Shown piece by piece: positions 12,529-23,999 of a stretch of 64,000 nt of DNA. The notes under the pieces were generated by a model that saw only the letters and a program-made list of their open reading frames with translations, made no database searches and was not told the DNA's origin. Each line of letters begins with the position of its first letter. Position 1 is the first letter of the stretch. Made by a program: the position numbers and the translations under genes. The stretch comes from Synchiropus splendidus (lineage: Eukaryota; Chordata; Actinopteri; Syngnathiformes; Callionymidae), in NCBI RefSeq assembly GCF_027744825.2, contig NC_071335.1, positions 13,281,501 through 13,345,500 of the forward strand, written 5' to 3'.

Positions 12529-13000
12529 ATGGCGGCGTCACAAACTATTCGATTTTCATTGGCTAATATCAGAACCGTCACGCCTCTCCGTGTCTCTATA
12601 CGGCCTCTGATTGGCCGTCTCCATTGTAGCTCAACCACTAGCCTTTTCCGTCTCGGTTGCCCCTCGTTCCCCAAAGTTTCGCTGCCTCACATGTTGACGG
12701 AGTGCACTGTTTTTATATCCTTTTTATTCCGCGGAGGCGCCGAAGCTTGGTTTGTTACGCCACCGAGCCCCACAGCCCCCAGTTACGAACAGTTTCCTGC
12801 TGGCCAGGAGGCTGTATGGGTTCTGAAGGAGGACGTGGGACACTATTCCAAACACGAGTGGTGCTCAGCGTTGCATGTGGCTTTTGTTTCGGTACATTGA
12901 TTTTGTTTTTTATTTAGTAAACTACTCCTCCCACCCCCATAATTCAAGCACCTATCTCAACTCTCATGTTTTGTGACGGTCTCTTCTATTTTAATTCCAG
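12529..13000 (+). promoter_or_regulatory. prpsap1: prpsap1 promoter region and probable noncoding 5' exon plus intron
   Basis: CpG density rises here. ATGGCGGCG at 12530 resembles a YY1 site, and two inverted CCAAT boxes occur (attggct near 12557, gattggcc near 12608). The first coding exon is preceded by a clear acceptor (ttctattttaattccag ending at 13000), so at least one untranslated exon should lie upstream. Its donor was not fixed. The open frames across 12529-12917 look incidental to the CpG-rich composition. Confidence 0.5.
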
Positions 13001-13040
13001 GTGGGAAGGTTCTGCAGTGTACCAGGCAGCGTAAACAAAC

Positions 13041-16000
13041 ATGCCCATAAGGCGTTTCGGAGGTCATAGGTCATTGGTCTCCCACGCTCCGAAGCTGTCG
13101 TATGGTTATTCCAAGATGAACATCTCCAGAGGTGGCTACCGTGTGTTCTCTGCCAACTCCACCGCCGCCTGCATGGAGTTGGCCAAGACTATCACAGAGT
13201 GAGTGACGACGTCGTACCGGCGGTTTACCTAGTGTGTTGCTTAAATCGGGTCTGCTGATGCGCTCAACAACCGCAAGATCGTGAACATAACCGAGCTGAA
13301 AGGTTGTGTGCAACTGTCAGCACCGGTTTTGTGGTTAAACTGCCCTCACACTAAGTGGCGATGAACCCTGCTTTATTCGAAAAGTGAGCCACACTCCGTT
13401 AAATCACGACTTGTGACTAAACTTGACCTAAGAAACATATGACATTTAAAGCACAATAAGAAATAATTGTTATAACACTCAAATCTCCACGATTGTTTAC
13501 ATTTTGTTATTTATAAAGCATGATAATTCTAGTGTAAATCCATTGGATATATACATTAGTGATGTGTTCATGTGTTTTGATAAGTGAATATGTTGCTTGT
13601 TTTGATAAAACGTGCCATTCTAATATCTGAAAAGGCAGGGAGGTTGATGCACTTGGCTGTGCACGGTGACTGTTAATGTGTCTGACACACACATACCACT
13701 TTTTGACCTATGGCCGTCTAACTCAGGCACACGCATCATGAGGTGCGTGATCAGCTCGGCGGGTGAATGTCTGCTTGTCCCCAACATTTAGTCTGACAGT
13801 TTGAATGATGTGTGCTTTAGAAAAATCTGTCATTCAGAAATGTATTGTCTTCGCTGACATCTTTCATTGTGAAATACAAATATAAAATACTGTTCAGCTG
13901 GTTTGACTGATCGGAGTCAGTCTGGTCTGAAGCACGTTGAAGTTTGTTTAAGATCAATACTTACTCTCCTCCATTGTTGTTACTGCTACTACTACTACGT
14001 CTAATAATAATAATAATAAACTGCGTAAGAGTATGTATTTTCCAGCTGTCGTGTATCCATGTCATTAAGTTTTAGTCTCAAAACTCTTTTAAGTCACTGC
14101 TTTTTAACAGCCGCAACACTTGTTATTGTTGTTATTATATTATTATTATTAGTTAGGGCTAGGTTTACTCATGATGAATGGCAAATTGATCACACATTTT
14201 GTATCTGTTCTAAATGTAACTGTATGGAAGACTTTATCAATACCAGAGTGGCCAATAATGTTTACAGTTATTGTGCCTTCAGCCTGTTTTTGAACCTTTT
14301 AAGTGCCTCTGAGATTATTCTAAAGATGGTTTTTGACTCTATCTGTTACATTGGGTTGTTGGAGTAAAGACATCTGCACGAGGAAAGCATTGCATTGAGT
14401 TACTTTTAGAACAGATACAAAAATGAGTGATAAATTTGGCATTTTCCAGTTAACTCAGTTATTATTATTATTGTTGTAGAAGTAGTAGTAGTAGTAGTAG
14501 TTGTTGTTGTTATTGGGGCAACTTTTGGAAAGTTTGATGTGATATGGTGGAACTAACTGCCAATATCATTAACTAAATTGCATATTTAGTTCCCATTCAT
14601 GTGGACTGTAAGGATCAAGTGGAAGTGGCTTGCCCTGGTCAAGAACACACATTTTTAAATGTGCAGCAGAAGGTTGTCTAAGTGGGAAGGAATAAGCGAA
14701 ATATGAAATTGTGACTTGAGTGTGGAAACTTGCGTGCACTGAGAGACTGTGTTTGCTGTGTGGCCAAAGATGTGCAGCCAAGTAAAACCTCTGGGGTCAG
14801 CAAAGTTTTGCAATGTGTGACTAGAAAAAAACTTTCTTGATCAAATAGAAAGTCAGGAAGGCTCTGCACTCCTGGTCGTGTCTTCATGCTTCTGTCCCTC
14901 GCCCAGCTTTTGTCTACTTATTGCTGAGTTAACGTCTGTGTTTTCTGTAGGCGTCTCGGAGTGGAGTTGGGCAAGTCGGTGGTGTATCAGGAGGCGAACG
15001 CTGGTGAGATGCTGCCCTGACATTGTTTTAACTGACACTGTGACTTCAGAGCTATGCTAACCTGCATGTTGGTTGTCACAGAGACCAGAGTTCATGTGGA
15101 GGAGTCGGTCCGTGGACAAGACATCTTCATCATTCAAACCATTCCCAAGTAAGACGGATGAATGATGGGAACTAGGGATGGGCGATATGGACCAAAAAAA
15201 TGATCACAATAAATGTTGTAATTTTCGATAAAGAAAATTATGATTGTAAATATATTTTCATTCTATTCCATGTGTTGGACACTACAATCCCTCTTGACAC
15301 TGTTTTATGATGAAACTTATTGGAGGAGTTTGTCTCCAACATCATTATTTGTTTATGTGCCAATATAATAGTGAACTAAGTGAAGAGATGAGAAATTCAA
15401 TGTTTCACGTCTCTGGTAGAAGCCACTGGTGTCTGACAGACGGCTCTGCCAGCTTTATTTAGGGGTTAAAGTGAGCCATTTGTATCTCATGTCTCTTAAC
15501 ACTTGACTTAAACTGGACACATTTCCTAGATGTTATTTGAAGAAATGTTAGGTATGTGAATAAATGATCATTTAGTCATATTCTATTCTCAAAATCATTA
15601 TAACTGTCAGTCCTTGTCCAGTCTTGCGTGATGAAAAACAATTTTCTCTCCTAAAATGGTTGTTTTTCATTTCACTAATACTTTCGAATTTGTTGATGGT
15701 CCCAAACTAATGCCAGGTCGTAGCATTAGCGCTGCCTGAGAGAGTGTGTCCCTGATCAGTGAACCCTAATATGGGATGCCAATACTGGAGCGGAGCTCCG
15801 TCCAATATCCAACTATTTTCACCACAGTGTTTCGCTGAGGCGCCAGCACAGCAGGAGACCTGCATGTGTTGATGTGAACCAAGGCAGACGACCGCGTCAG
15901 AAAACCTATGAGGACCACTCCATCTAATAAAATAAACACAGAGCCAGTGTCATCATTGAAGGTTTCCTGCATTAAAAATAAGTTTAAAACTACAACGGTG

Positions 16001-18535
16001 AACCAAAGTCCACCACACTCTCCACAACTGTCACACACCGGTGTGGGCTGCCAAACGTCGCGGAGCTGGAGAGCGCAGCGCTGTCGCGTACTCGTCATGT
16101 TCACGTGAACAAGTCCAATGCAGCGAATATGCTGCATGTTTATTGAATTTATCATAGGATGCTGAATTGTCATGGTGGAGATTGTGTTTGGTGGTATATT
16201 GTGTACGAAAGGTTATCGCCATCCCGAATGGGAACTTCATATTCACAAAGTGTTTCCTGTAGAGCAGCCTTTTCTCCTATGTCTCTTTCAATTAAAGCTA
16301 CTCAACAGATAACAGGGAACGAGTTCAAAACGGAATGAAAAATAATTTATTACATCGTCAAATTAATATTTAGTACTCCTGCCTTGAGCACACAGTAGAA
16401 TGCATGAGGTTTTGTATATGCTCACAACAATAACTGTCCAGTTGTTCATCCAACATTAAGATGAATCATATTTGTTAGATGCCAAAGAGAAAGATTTTTG
16501 TTAATATATATTTGTCCGTTTGTTATTGATCCCTTTCTCTGTGTTGTTTTGCAGAGATGTCAACACAGCCATCATGGAGCTGCTCATCATGGCATATGCT
16601 CTGAAGACATCTTGTGCCAACAACATCATTGGAGTCATTCCGTACTTTCCCTACAGCAAACAGTGCAAGATGAGGAAGAGAGGCTCCATTGTCTGCAAGC
16701 TACTGGCCTCCATGTTGGCCAAAGCTGGTACGACACCGTTTCACTTCCACCCAAAATGCACTTCCAATGAAGTCAAGCCTGGACTCAGACATACAAATGT
16801 GAACTTCTGTGTAAACTGAACCCATGAGTGGAGAGAACCCCGGATCCAAGCACATTGCTTCTCATCTGCTTTGCAGGACTCACTCACATCATCACAATGG
16901 ACCTGCATCAGAAGGAAGTTCAGGGCTTTTTTAGCTTCCCTGTTGATAACCTGCGAGCTTCGCCCTTCCTCATCCAGTACATCCAGGATCAGGTGAAGAC
17001 AAGAATAATCTCTGTCCTCTGGATTCAATAGCTTTGATATTAAATGTCTCTCGCCAGATACCTGACTACCGGAACGCTGTCATTGTAGCCAAGTCACCAG
17101 CAGCTGCAAAGAGGTGAAGGTTTTTCCAGTGTATTTTTTTATTATATGTAATAACACACACACACACCTTTCTGTCTGTGTTTGATGTTTGACTTCCCCC
17201 TCATGTATGATAATCTCAACCAGAGCTCAGTCCTACGCTGAGAGGCTGCGGCTGGGGTTGGCGGTTTTGCACGGCGAGGCCAATCATTCCGAGTCAGACA
17301 TGGCTGACGGAAGACAGTCCCCCCCACAAACCCGCACCACCACCGGACACACTGGCTTGGAGCTGCCCAGTGAGTCAATTCAATCTGATCTGATCTGCTC
17401 GGTGATGGGATTCAAAGTTTCATTTTCAAGACTTGCATCTTGAATAATGTGAGCTCATACTGCGCAAACGTTTCTGTTTTGACCTCCCTGCTTTTGTGCC
17501 TCACAGTGATGATGGCGAAGGAGAAGCCACCGATCACTGTGGTTGGGGACGTGGGAGGAAGAATTGCCATCATTGTCGTAAGATGTTTCTGACTTTAAGA
17601 GAATAAACATGATTTTGAATTCACAATTTTACAAGATTTATTCAGCTAAATGCTAGTGATCGCGAAGCGCATTAGTGAGGAGTTATTTATTAGTCAAACT
17701 GCAGCTGTGTTGTTATACTGTAGGATGACATCATCGATGACGCAGAGGACTTCGTAGCTGCTGCAGAGATCCTGAAAGAGCGAGGAGCGTACAAGATCTA
17801 CGTCATGGCCACACATGGGCTGCTGTCTGCTGAGGCCCCCCAGCTCATAGAGGAGTCTGCCATCGACGAGGTAGGACGTTTTTATTTGTTAGTTCTCATC
17901 TTTGACTCGTTGATCATGACTTTATTACATGTTTTGTTGATAATAATAATCATAACAACAATACTATTGTTACTGTTATTGTTATTGTTGTTATTATTAT
18001 TGTCATTATTACATTATTGTTGTTGTTGCTATTTAAGAAAATGTTTTTATTTACACTTCAGATGAGATGAATAGAGCAGTGTGTGATAAATAACTTTCCA
18101 GTTCATGCAACACAAACAATGCAATTTAAAATGGAAAAAAATGGAATCTTCATTAAAGGGTATGTTGTTGAGGTTGAGGTGGTTATTACCCTGTACATAG
18201 ATCATAGCACAACACAACACAACACAACACACTTGTCTAACTGAAAGTAGCTGTTGGTGCAGACCTGTCTCATTCTTTGGCTCCTCTGTCAGATCTGAAA
18301 TGATAATCGACACACACTTAGTTTTCAACAACACAAGCAGCATTGACCACAGACTTTGTGGCGTGTGACCCTCCAGGTGGTGGTGACCAACACCGTCCCG
18401 CACGAGGTGCAGAAACTGCAGTGTCCCAAAATCAAAACGGTGGACGTGAGCATGATCCTGGCCGAGGCCATCCGCCGCATCCACAACGGCGAGTCCATGG
18501 CTTACCTCTTCCGCAACATCACCGTGGACGACTGA
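13041..18535 (+). CDS. prpsap1: Phosphoribosyl pyrophosphate synthetase-associated protein 1 (PRPSAP1, PAP39), complete
   Basis: Coding exons are 13041-13198, 14951-15003, 15082-15148, 16555-16727, 16877-16992, 17058-17113, 17224-17369, 17507-17577, 17724-17870 and 18377-18535. All are GT-AG, phases close, and the total is 381 codons plus TGA. From the internal ATG at 13116 the product is 356 aa, the classical PRPSAP1 length; the ATG at 13041 adds 25 residues in frame. The protein is PRPP-synthetase-like ([51 protein letters not shown]). It has the PAP-specific insertion ([15 protein letters not shown] onward), and [13 protein letters not shown] stands where catalytic PRPS carries VDDMADTCGT. 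It is therefore a non-catalytic subunit that tempers PRPS1/PRPS2 in the cytosolic PRPP synthetase complex. PAP39-type rather than PAP41 is supported by [17 protein letters not shown] and FRNITVDD. Confidence 0.96.
13986..14060 (+). repeat. Trinucleotide microsatellites in prpsap1 intron 1
   Basis: Imperfect tact repeats are followed by (taa)n at about 13999-14020. A second cluster of att and gta repeats lies at 14458-14510 in the same intron. These are simple repeats with no coding content. Confidence 0.7.
15174..16228. mobile_element. hAT-like DNA element (1055 bp) with perfect 8-bp target duplication in prpsap1 intron 3
   Basis: The left end reads AGGGATGGGCGATATGG. The right end, read inverted, is TTCGGGATGGCGATAACC. 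Both sides carry TGGGAACT (15166-15173 and 16229-16236), an exact 8-bp direct duplication as hAT transposons make; it extends to 9 bp (ATGGGAACT). The body shows no intact transposase; its open frames are short and unrecognised. The 'gggatgggcgatat' terminus is common among fish interspersed repeats. It sits wholly inside the 15149-16554 intron, leaving both splice sites intact. Confidence 0.75.
17938..18035 (+). repeat. ATT/GTT simple repeat in prpsap1 last intron
   Basis: Imperfect attattgttattgttg-type repeats cover about 95 bases, with an (acaac)n pentanucleotide run further on at about 18208-18232. Intronic low-complexity DNA only. Confidence 0.75.
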
Positions 18536-18706
18536 GGCGACCCGCGCACCTGGTTCACACGTCGGTGGCACGTGACCAAGCACACAGAGGACCAATGCTT
18601 GACCTTGTGTTTTATCTTCAAGTCCAATCAGTAACTGTTTACAAAGTCTTCTAATCAAAGTATTCTTGATCTTGTATATGATTTCATTAATTTACTCTGT
18701 TGGGGG

Positions 18707-18712
18707 AATAAA
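18707..18712 (+). terminator. prpsap1: prpsap1 poly(A) signal
   Basis: AATAAA 172 bases after the stop, followed by a TG/T-rich stretch (gttcttggttgtagtttag). It gives a short 3' UTR of about 190 bases. Confidence 0.8.
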
Positions 18713-18729
18713 GCCTGTTCTTGGTTGTA

Positions 18730-20590
18730 GTTTAGTTTCATCAGAGTTTTTATTGGAAAAGAGAACATGACTAAAAATGCCATGGAGAAATGATGGTTAG
18801 TTTGGACTGGCTCAGTGTCTCTTCTGAACTGGCTTCCAGCTGCAGTTCCACTTGAAGTGTTCTCACACGTGGTGACTCGCCCATTTCGTTCAAGGCAGAA
18901 GCACCTGCAGATTTCTATACTTGAAACAAACCACAGTAGTGTCGAGAGTGTGTACAGTGTAGTATAAGGTAATGTTCAACTCAAACCACAGCGCCGTTCC
19001 AACATGCCAGCAATGTTTATCACATCAATACCTGATTCAACCAAATATGAGAGCAGTCATGAGCCTCTGTGGCAGAGAGCTGAGACCTTGCCTGAGACTC
19101 TGAACTTGTTGGAAACGCCTCAGAAACATTACATCTGCTGAGGAGCTTCCACCAAGTCCAGAGGCACAGACAGAAGAGGAGGGGGTTTTAAGAATAGCCA
19201 CCATAAAAACATTGTTTTAAAATCAAGAAACCTCACCAGACCGCCAGTCGCCGTCGCCGCGCCTTCCTCCACAAATGAACCGACACAGAAAATGAAAAAA
19301 TCTTTATTACAGATTTAAAGAGGAACTGTGTCAACTGTTGCTCGGCCACTTCCTTAAATTCAAAACAGGAAACTCACTTTCGTGTAATCTGATGAAGCTG
19401 AAGTGAACCAGGCACTGCTTTTTTCTACAGATGCATTTATCTGTGAATGAAATTCATCTCTCCAGAATGAAAAAAACGTTTTTTTTTAAATATATTTTCG
19501 AGTGGCGGGCGCGGATTTGGAGCCAGAACAGAAGTGGAACAAGATAACAGGTGCCCAACATCTGTGTGGAGGGCTTCACAGTGGTCAGCAGTTTGACCTG
19601 CACAGACTGGTGCAGGCAGTGGTGCAGTGCAGGACGTCCCTGAGGGGCTGGATCAGGTTCAGGTTTGGCTAACAGGTCAGGCATCAGAACCCACGACCAA
19701 AAGGCCTCTGTGGGACGCAGAAACCGCCACACCACTAGTGAAAGCTGCGGCGAAAGTGACCAGCACTTTGGCAGGAAGGAGTGTGCAGCTTGTACATCTG
19801 GATTACTAGCTCAGTCTAATGTCCTCAGGAAACAGTTGCACTGCCCTCATCTGGTCAAGTCTGCTCTCACTAAAGCATTAACATCATCTTATTCAGTTCC
19901 TTCTTCATCTGCTTTTTTCCTCACTCTCAGTGTCACAGTGTCAAGTTCTACTTAACAGAAGACCTTGACCACACCCCAAGTGCGTTGGACAATAGCACGA
20001 TGACTGGTTTTCTTTAAATCTGAAACACACCCAGTGACATACTTCACTGGTAACACCGCTGCATAAATGTTCGTGGGCTACAAATGTGTTTTTAAATCAG
20101 AATCTAAATCTGGATGAAGGAACCATAAATGTCACGGTGGTACAAACATTCCTTGTAAAAGTAGAGATACATGAATTAGTTCCTTATATGACAAATTGTA
20201 AACTTCGCCACTGATTCAATATTCTAAGGTTAAATAAGGTTTGTTACTTACAATATGGTGAGCAGATGACCTCTGTTGTTGCTAATTTAATGTGGTCACT
20301 GGGTGGCAGTGTTTTCTACCGGTGTAGTATTTACAGTCCGGACGCCTTCTTACAAACAGAGATTTATTAAATAAACAAGTAAAAAAAACAAAACAGTGAA
20401 TGATTTTTATTTTAATTGTTTGAAATGTGATGCATTTTTTTTTTCATATGAAACGGTGCATTGAATTCACTGTACAGAAAAAGAAATATACACTCGCATG
20501 TTTAAAACCAAATATCGACAGAGATGATGTGCACTTACATGTGTGATACAGATCTGACAGAGCACATGACAGTTAAATACAAGACTTTCA
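18730..20590. other. Intergenic region between convergent prpsap1 and the RASD-like gene
   Basis: About 1.9 kb lacking any supported gene. Open frames around 19454-19955 are short, overlap on both strands and match nothing known. Minus-strand AATAAA hexamers (TTTATT on the plus strand) occur near 19303, 20363 and 20406 and could be alternative 3' ends of the GTPase gene. A 'cactgggtggcagtg' phrase near 20298 looks like repeat debris. Confidence 0.5.
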
Positions 20591-20597
20591 TTGGTTG

Positions 20598-20603
20598 TTT
20601 ATT
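20598..20603 (-). terminator. Candidate poly(A) signal of the RASD-like gene
   Basis: AATAAA on the minus strand, 195 bases after the stop codon. Further candidates lie at 20406-20411 and 20363-20368, so which is used is uncertain. Confidence 0.4.
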
Positions 20604-20797
20604 TATACATATATATCTATACTGACACCAACACTAGCTCATGAATATCTACAGTTAATTCAGCTTCATGTTTATATTAATTCAGTTGAAGTCCTCTTGT
20701 GTTCACTTCTGTCCATCTCGGATCAAGTCTACCGCTGCTCCGCCTGAATGACTGTCAGAGACGCCTGGTTCTGAGCTGCCGTGTCATCCTTCAAAGT

Positions 20798-21424
20798 TCA
20801 TGAGAGAATGCAGCTGTTGGTCTTGTTCATTGGCGGCCGGAAGTTCTCCTCGTTGGGGAAGGTCTCCCTGCGTCGGCGCAGGGCCGGGCTGAGGCGGCTC
20901 GGCAGGTTGGCTTGCTGCAGGAGCTCCTTGAACACCTCCACCACGTTGGAGTTCTCCTTGGCAGAAGCCTCCACATAACTGTTATTCCAGTCCATCTCCA
21001 CGGTGGACAGCACGTCCTCGCTGGACACCTGCCGCGTTTCCTCCTGATCCACCTTGTTCCCCACCACCACGATGGGGGTGAACTTGTCCTCCTTGATCTC
21101 CAGAATCTCATCCCGAAGACTCTTCACCACCTCCAGGGACTCGGGGTCGTCCACGGCGTACACCAGAGCGAAGGCGTCGCTGTTCTGGATGGAGAGTTTG
21201 CGCATGGCTGGGAAGGAGTAGCTGCCGCTGGTGTCCAAGATCTCAACGGTGACTTTGACTCCACCGATGTCGTACTCCTTGCTGTGCAGCTCTTCCACCG
21301 TTCGGCGGTGTTTGGGTTCGAATTTGTCCAGGAGGAAGCGTTGGATCAGCGCTGTCTTGCCCACTCCCGCCGCCCCGAGGAACACCAGTCGCACCTGGGT
21401 CTTCTCCTTCACCTCGAGAGACAT
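20798..21424 (-). CDS. RASD/Dexras-like Ras-family small GTPase
   Basis: A 208-aa protein in one coding exon. P-loop GAAGVGKT at residues 17-24; the G2 region holds Thr42 (RRTVEELHSKEY). G3 is DTSG (64-67), with Ser68 where Ras has Gln61. G4 is NKVD (123-126) and G5 is EASAK (152-156). The C-terminus is Arg-rich (183-186) and ends Cys-Ile-Leu-Ser, a CaaX box predicted for farnesylation. The DTSG-S switch and the LPSRLSPALRR segment after the G domain recall RASD1/RASD2 (Dexras1, Rhes), but the long cationic tail of those proteins is missing. It may be one of the fish paralogues called rasd3 or rasd4; this cannot be settled here. The frame stays open upstream to 21652, but the Met at 21424 follows a consensus acceptor (ttcttctgcacag, exon from 21445), so the 5' part is probably untranslated exon and intron. 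It likely signals at membranes. Confidence 0.88.
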   Translation of the reverse strand: MSLEVKEKTQVRLVFLGAAGVGKTALIQRFLLDKFEPKHRRTVEELHSKEYDIGGVKVTVEILDTSGSYSFPAMRKLSIQNSDAFALVYAVDDPESLEVVKSLRDEILEIKEDKFTPIVVVGNKVDQEETRQVSSEDVLSTVEMDWNNSYVEASAKENSNVVEVFKELLQQANLPSRLSPALRRRRETFPNEENFRPPMNKTNSCILS

Positions 21425-21600
21425 GCTTCTGTGGCTCAGGTCGATCTGTGCAGAAGAAAGAGTCTCACTCGGCCTCCAGATGGTGCATTTAATAATACCG
21501 CCTTCAGCAGTTTCTGGAGAGCGGCTGGGTGACCTCCTGGGGTGTCTGCTCTCTGTGGATGCTCCACTCACTGCTGCTCCGCGGCGGATCACCCGCCGTC

Positions 21601-21671
21601 CTTTTATGTGCTTGGAGAGAGAGCCGCTGCAGATCCAACCAATCGGCAGCACCTAGCTCCGTGCGACCAAT
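21601..21671 (-). promoter_or_regulatory. TATA box and two CCAAT boxes of the RASD-like gene
   Basis: On the minus strand CATAAAAGG lies at about 21600-21608. On the plus strand CCAAT occurs at 21639-21643 and 21667-21671, about 35 and 65 bases upstream of the TATA element. Transcription would start near 21575. A strong donor-like CAGTGAGT near 21572 could pair with the acceptor at 21446 to make a small 5' UTR intron. Spacing is typical of a regulated TATA promoter. Confidence 0.55.
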
Positions 21672-21699
21672 GATGAAAGGACATGCAAATGTTCATGCA

Positions 21700-23750
21700 C
21701 AAAGTAGGAACATTGGAGGGAAAAAAAACATGCTAATAATGTTCTAATAAATTCAAGGCTGCTGTGACAAGCAAGGCAAAGGAAGATGAGGAATCAATGG
21801 CAGCGCTTGTCTGGTCCCATGAAACGCATCACTGCTGGGAAGTATTCGGCTCCAGATTTTAATAAGCAGATGGCCTGAAAGGTCGGATCAATAGTCACCA
21901 CTGACCTGTGGCTGGAGGGGCGGACGACCACTGCTGCATGAAACGTTCTGTACCTGCTGGTGATGACTGACTTTGACTTGGCTTTTCTTTTCTTTTCTTT
22001 TTTTTTTCACCAAATCTTCCCTGATCATCAAAGTATGTACAGGACCAGTTTCACCTCACAGTCCTAACAAAAGAAAAAAAAAAATCTGAAAGCTTGAAAA
22101 GCCAACAAGCTCATATTGCGGGTCTCTGAGGGGACCCTTTTGAACACATACATAAGACAGAGAAGTTTATAATGTGGCCCTCTCGTTTTACGGCGAACCG
22201 GAGGGGAACCTTCTGAACACATGCATAAGACGGAGAAGTTCATAATGTTTCACCGTCACTTCAAAAAAAGATGTTTCTGGCTTTTCTCTGTTGCACAGCT
22301 TAGCTGAGGGCTGTACAGGAGTGCGCAATGAAACCTCCCATAGGGCCACATTATGTAGTGCGAGGGGCCATCAAGCCGATGGGCAGAGGGACAGAAGAAA
22401 ATCAATGTAACTACAGTATTATTACTGAAATATTATTATAAAATAAGTGTAGTTACACCATGACATGTGCCTAAAATGTTTCTTTTTTTCACCAAAATCT
22501 GTCTCTTGTCTTTATTTTGAACAAGACATGCTGTTAAAATGAGGACAGCCCATTAAAATAACTAAACAAAAAAAAATGTACCAGTTTAGCAAAACTACAG
22601 TTAAATCTAAGACAAAAATAAATAGTTATATTAAGCTTTAGAAAGGGATTCACAGTATCCATTGGACTATTCACCTCTTGAGGGCCATAGAACCGCGGGT
22701 GGCTCCTGGGCCGCACTTTGCACTTCCGTTCTTGCTTCTGACCTGTTCTATGATAACATGTTTGAGCTGCGATTCTTGCGTCGTGCCGCCAGAAACCTGT
22801 GTGGGTTTTGTGTGTTTGCATTCGTCCCCCTGTGCTCCTTATCCCATGTGAGCGTGAGCTCACTAAATAGAGAGAAGCCTTAATGATTTGGCACCAGATG
22901 CGGCTTCTTTCTCCTGCGTGATTCTAATCATTCATTCAGTCAAAGAACAACCGAGCTGGTCTGACTGTGTTTCCTCAGCCCCCCAGAGGTGTTGATTCCC
23001 GGCATCATGAATGCGGCTCTACACGCTGCCGACTAAATGCTGCTGCTGCTGTTGACACTCCCTCTGCCTTTAAATATTAATCCCACATCTGACTTGTTGT
23101 GATGTTCCCTCTCGCAGCACCCAAACAAAGTCTACCTGATTTAACTGGATCATAAACATTCTGTCAGACATTCCACAGATTTGAGACGCTTTCTGCCTCA
23201 TCGGCATCCGTCATCCATGAAGCCGCTCTGATCAGCAGGGACGCAGCCAAAAACAAATTTGGATTTCCCTAATAGCGTCGCGCATTAGTCTCTCTCTGGG
23301 CACAAATGGGATTTCGCATTTGGAAAAAAAAACCCATCACTTTTAAATTACAGTTTCAAAGTTTCCTCAAGGAATTGAAACAAAAACGCTTTCCCAAAAC
23401 AAAATTTAATAAATGAAATTGTTCTCAAACAATGTGAGACAAGTTGATTTTCTTTTACATTTGCATATACTTTATCATAAAAAGAAACATGGATAGTAAA
23501 CAAAAAAACTCTTATTGAAACATTGCAAAGGTAAATGTTAAAATACAAAATATATTATTTTAAGTCAAGATATTGAATATATAAATAAGATAAGACACAC
23601 ATTCAGGGCAGAGAAAATTCACCCAAAAATAAATAAATAAAAGAAAATAAATCATAAATATAAATGAACAATTCAATGCATCAGTGAATAATGAATGTAT
23701 TATGTGAGAGTTAAATTATCCATCCATACACCAATTTTTTTTTTTGGGGG
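21700..23750. other. Gene-poor region upstream of the RASD-like gene
   Basis: No supported coding exon. It contains a tandem 73-bp duplication (22128-22248, listed separately), poly-T and poly-A runs, and an AT-rich stretch at 23540-23720 ending in a T9-G14 homopolymer block at about 23739-23759. Confidence 0.55.
22128..22248 (+). repeat. Two-copy tandem duplication, 73-bp period
   Basis: The block beginning gaggggacccttttgaacac at 22128 recurs from 22201 as gaggggaaccttctgaacac. Both continue through a shared cataagac(a/g)gagaagtt(t/c)ataatg. About 47 bases align with only a few changes, so this is a local duplication or a repeat-internal tandem. Confidence 0.65.
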
Positions 23751-23759
23751 GGGGGGGGG

Positions 23760-23985
23760 TCACAGGGGCAGCACTCCCTCCTCTCAGCAGACACTCCTCT
23801 CCCCAACCACCTCCACCTGCTTCTCAGGTAGGATTCTGGGGTGTTCCCCAGCAGGCTGGGAGATATAATCTCTCACACGTGTCCTGGGTCTGACCAGTGG
23901 CCTCCTCCTTGACAGACATGCCCAAAAGATCTCTGCAGGGAGACGTCCGGGGGGCATCCTCACCAAATGCCCCTCATCTGTCCCT
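23760..23985 (-). mobile_element. LINE ORF2 C-terminal fragment (non-LTR retrotransposon)
   Basis: Minus-strand translation gives VRMPPGRLPAEIFWACL, then RPRTRVRDYIS, and ends near VEVVGERSVC. This is the well-known tail of a fish LINE ORF2 (HLIRMPPGRLPGE.., RGRPRTRWRDYIS.., EELEEVAGERDVW). It is 5'-truncated and diverged. The same family tail is at 55740-55955 on the plus strand. Confidence 0.75.
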
Positions 23986-23999
23986 CCTCAGTGAGGAGT

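Noticed and set aside
12529..12917. Two overlapping open frames (123 and 86 codons) before prpsap1
   Set aside because: They lie in the CpG-rich promoter, overlap each other, and neither joins in phase to the prpsap1 exon at 13001. More likely promoter and 5' UTR sequence.
18047..18658. 203-codon minus-strand frame over the prpsap1 last exon
   Set aside because: Antisense of the last coding exon and its intron. No independent protein features.
20912..21532. 206-codon plus-strand frame opposite the GTPase
   Set aside because: It is the antisense shadow of a strongly codon-biased real gene. The minus-strand protein has all five G motifs.
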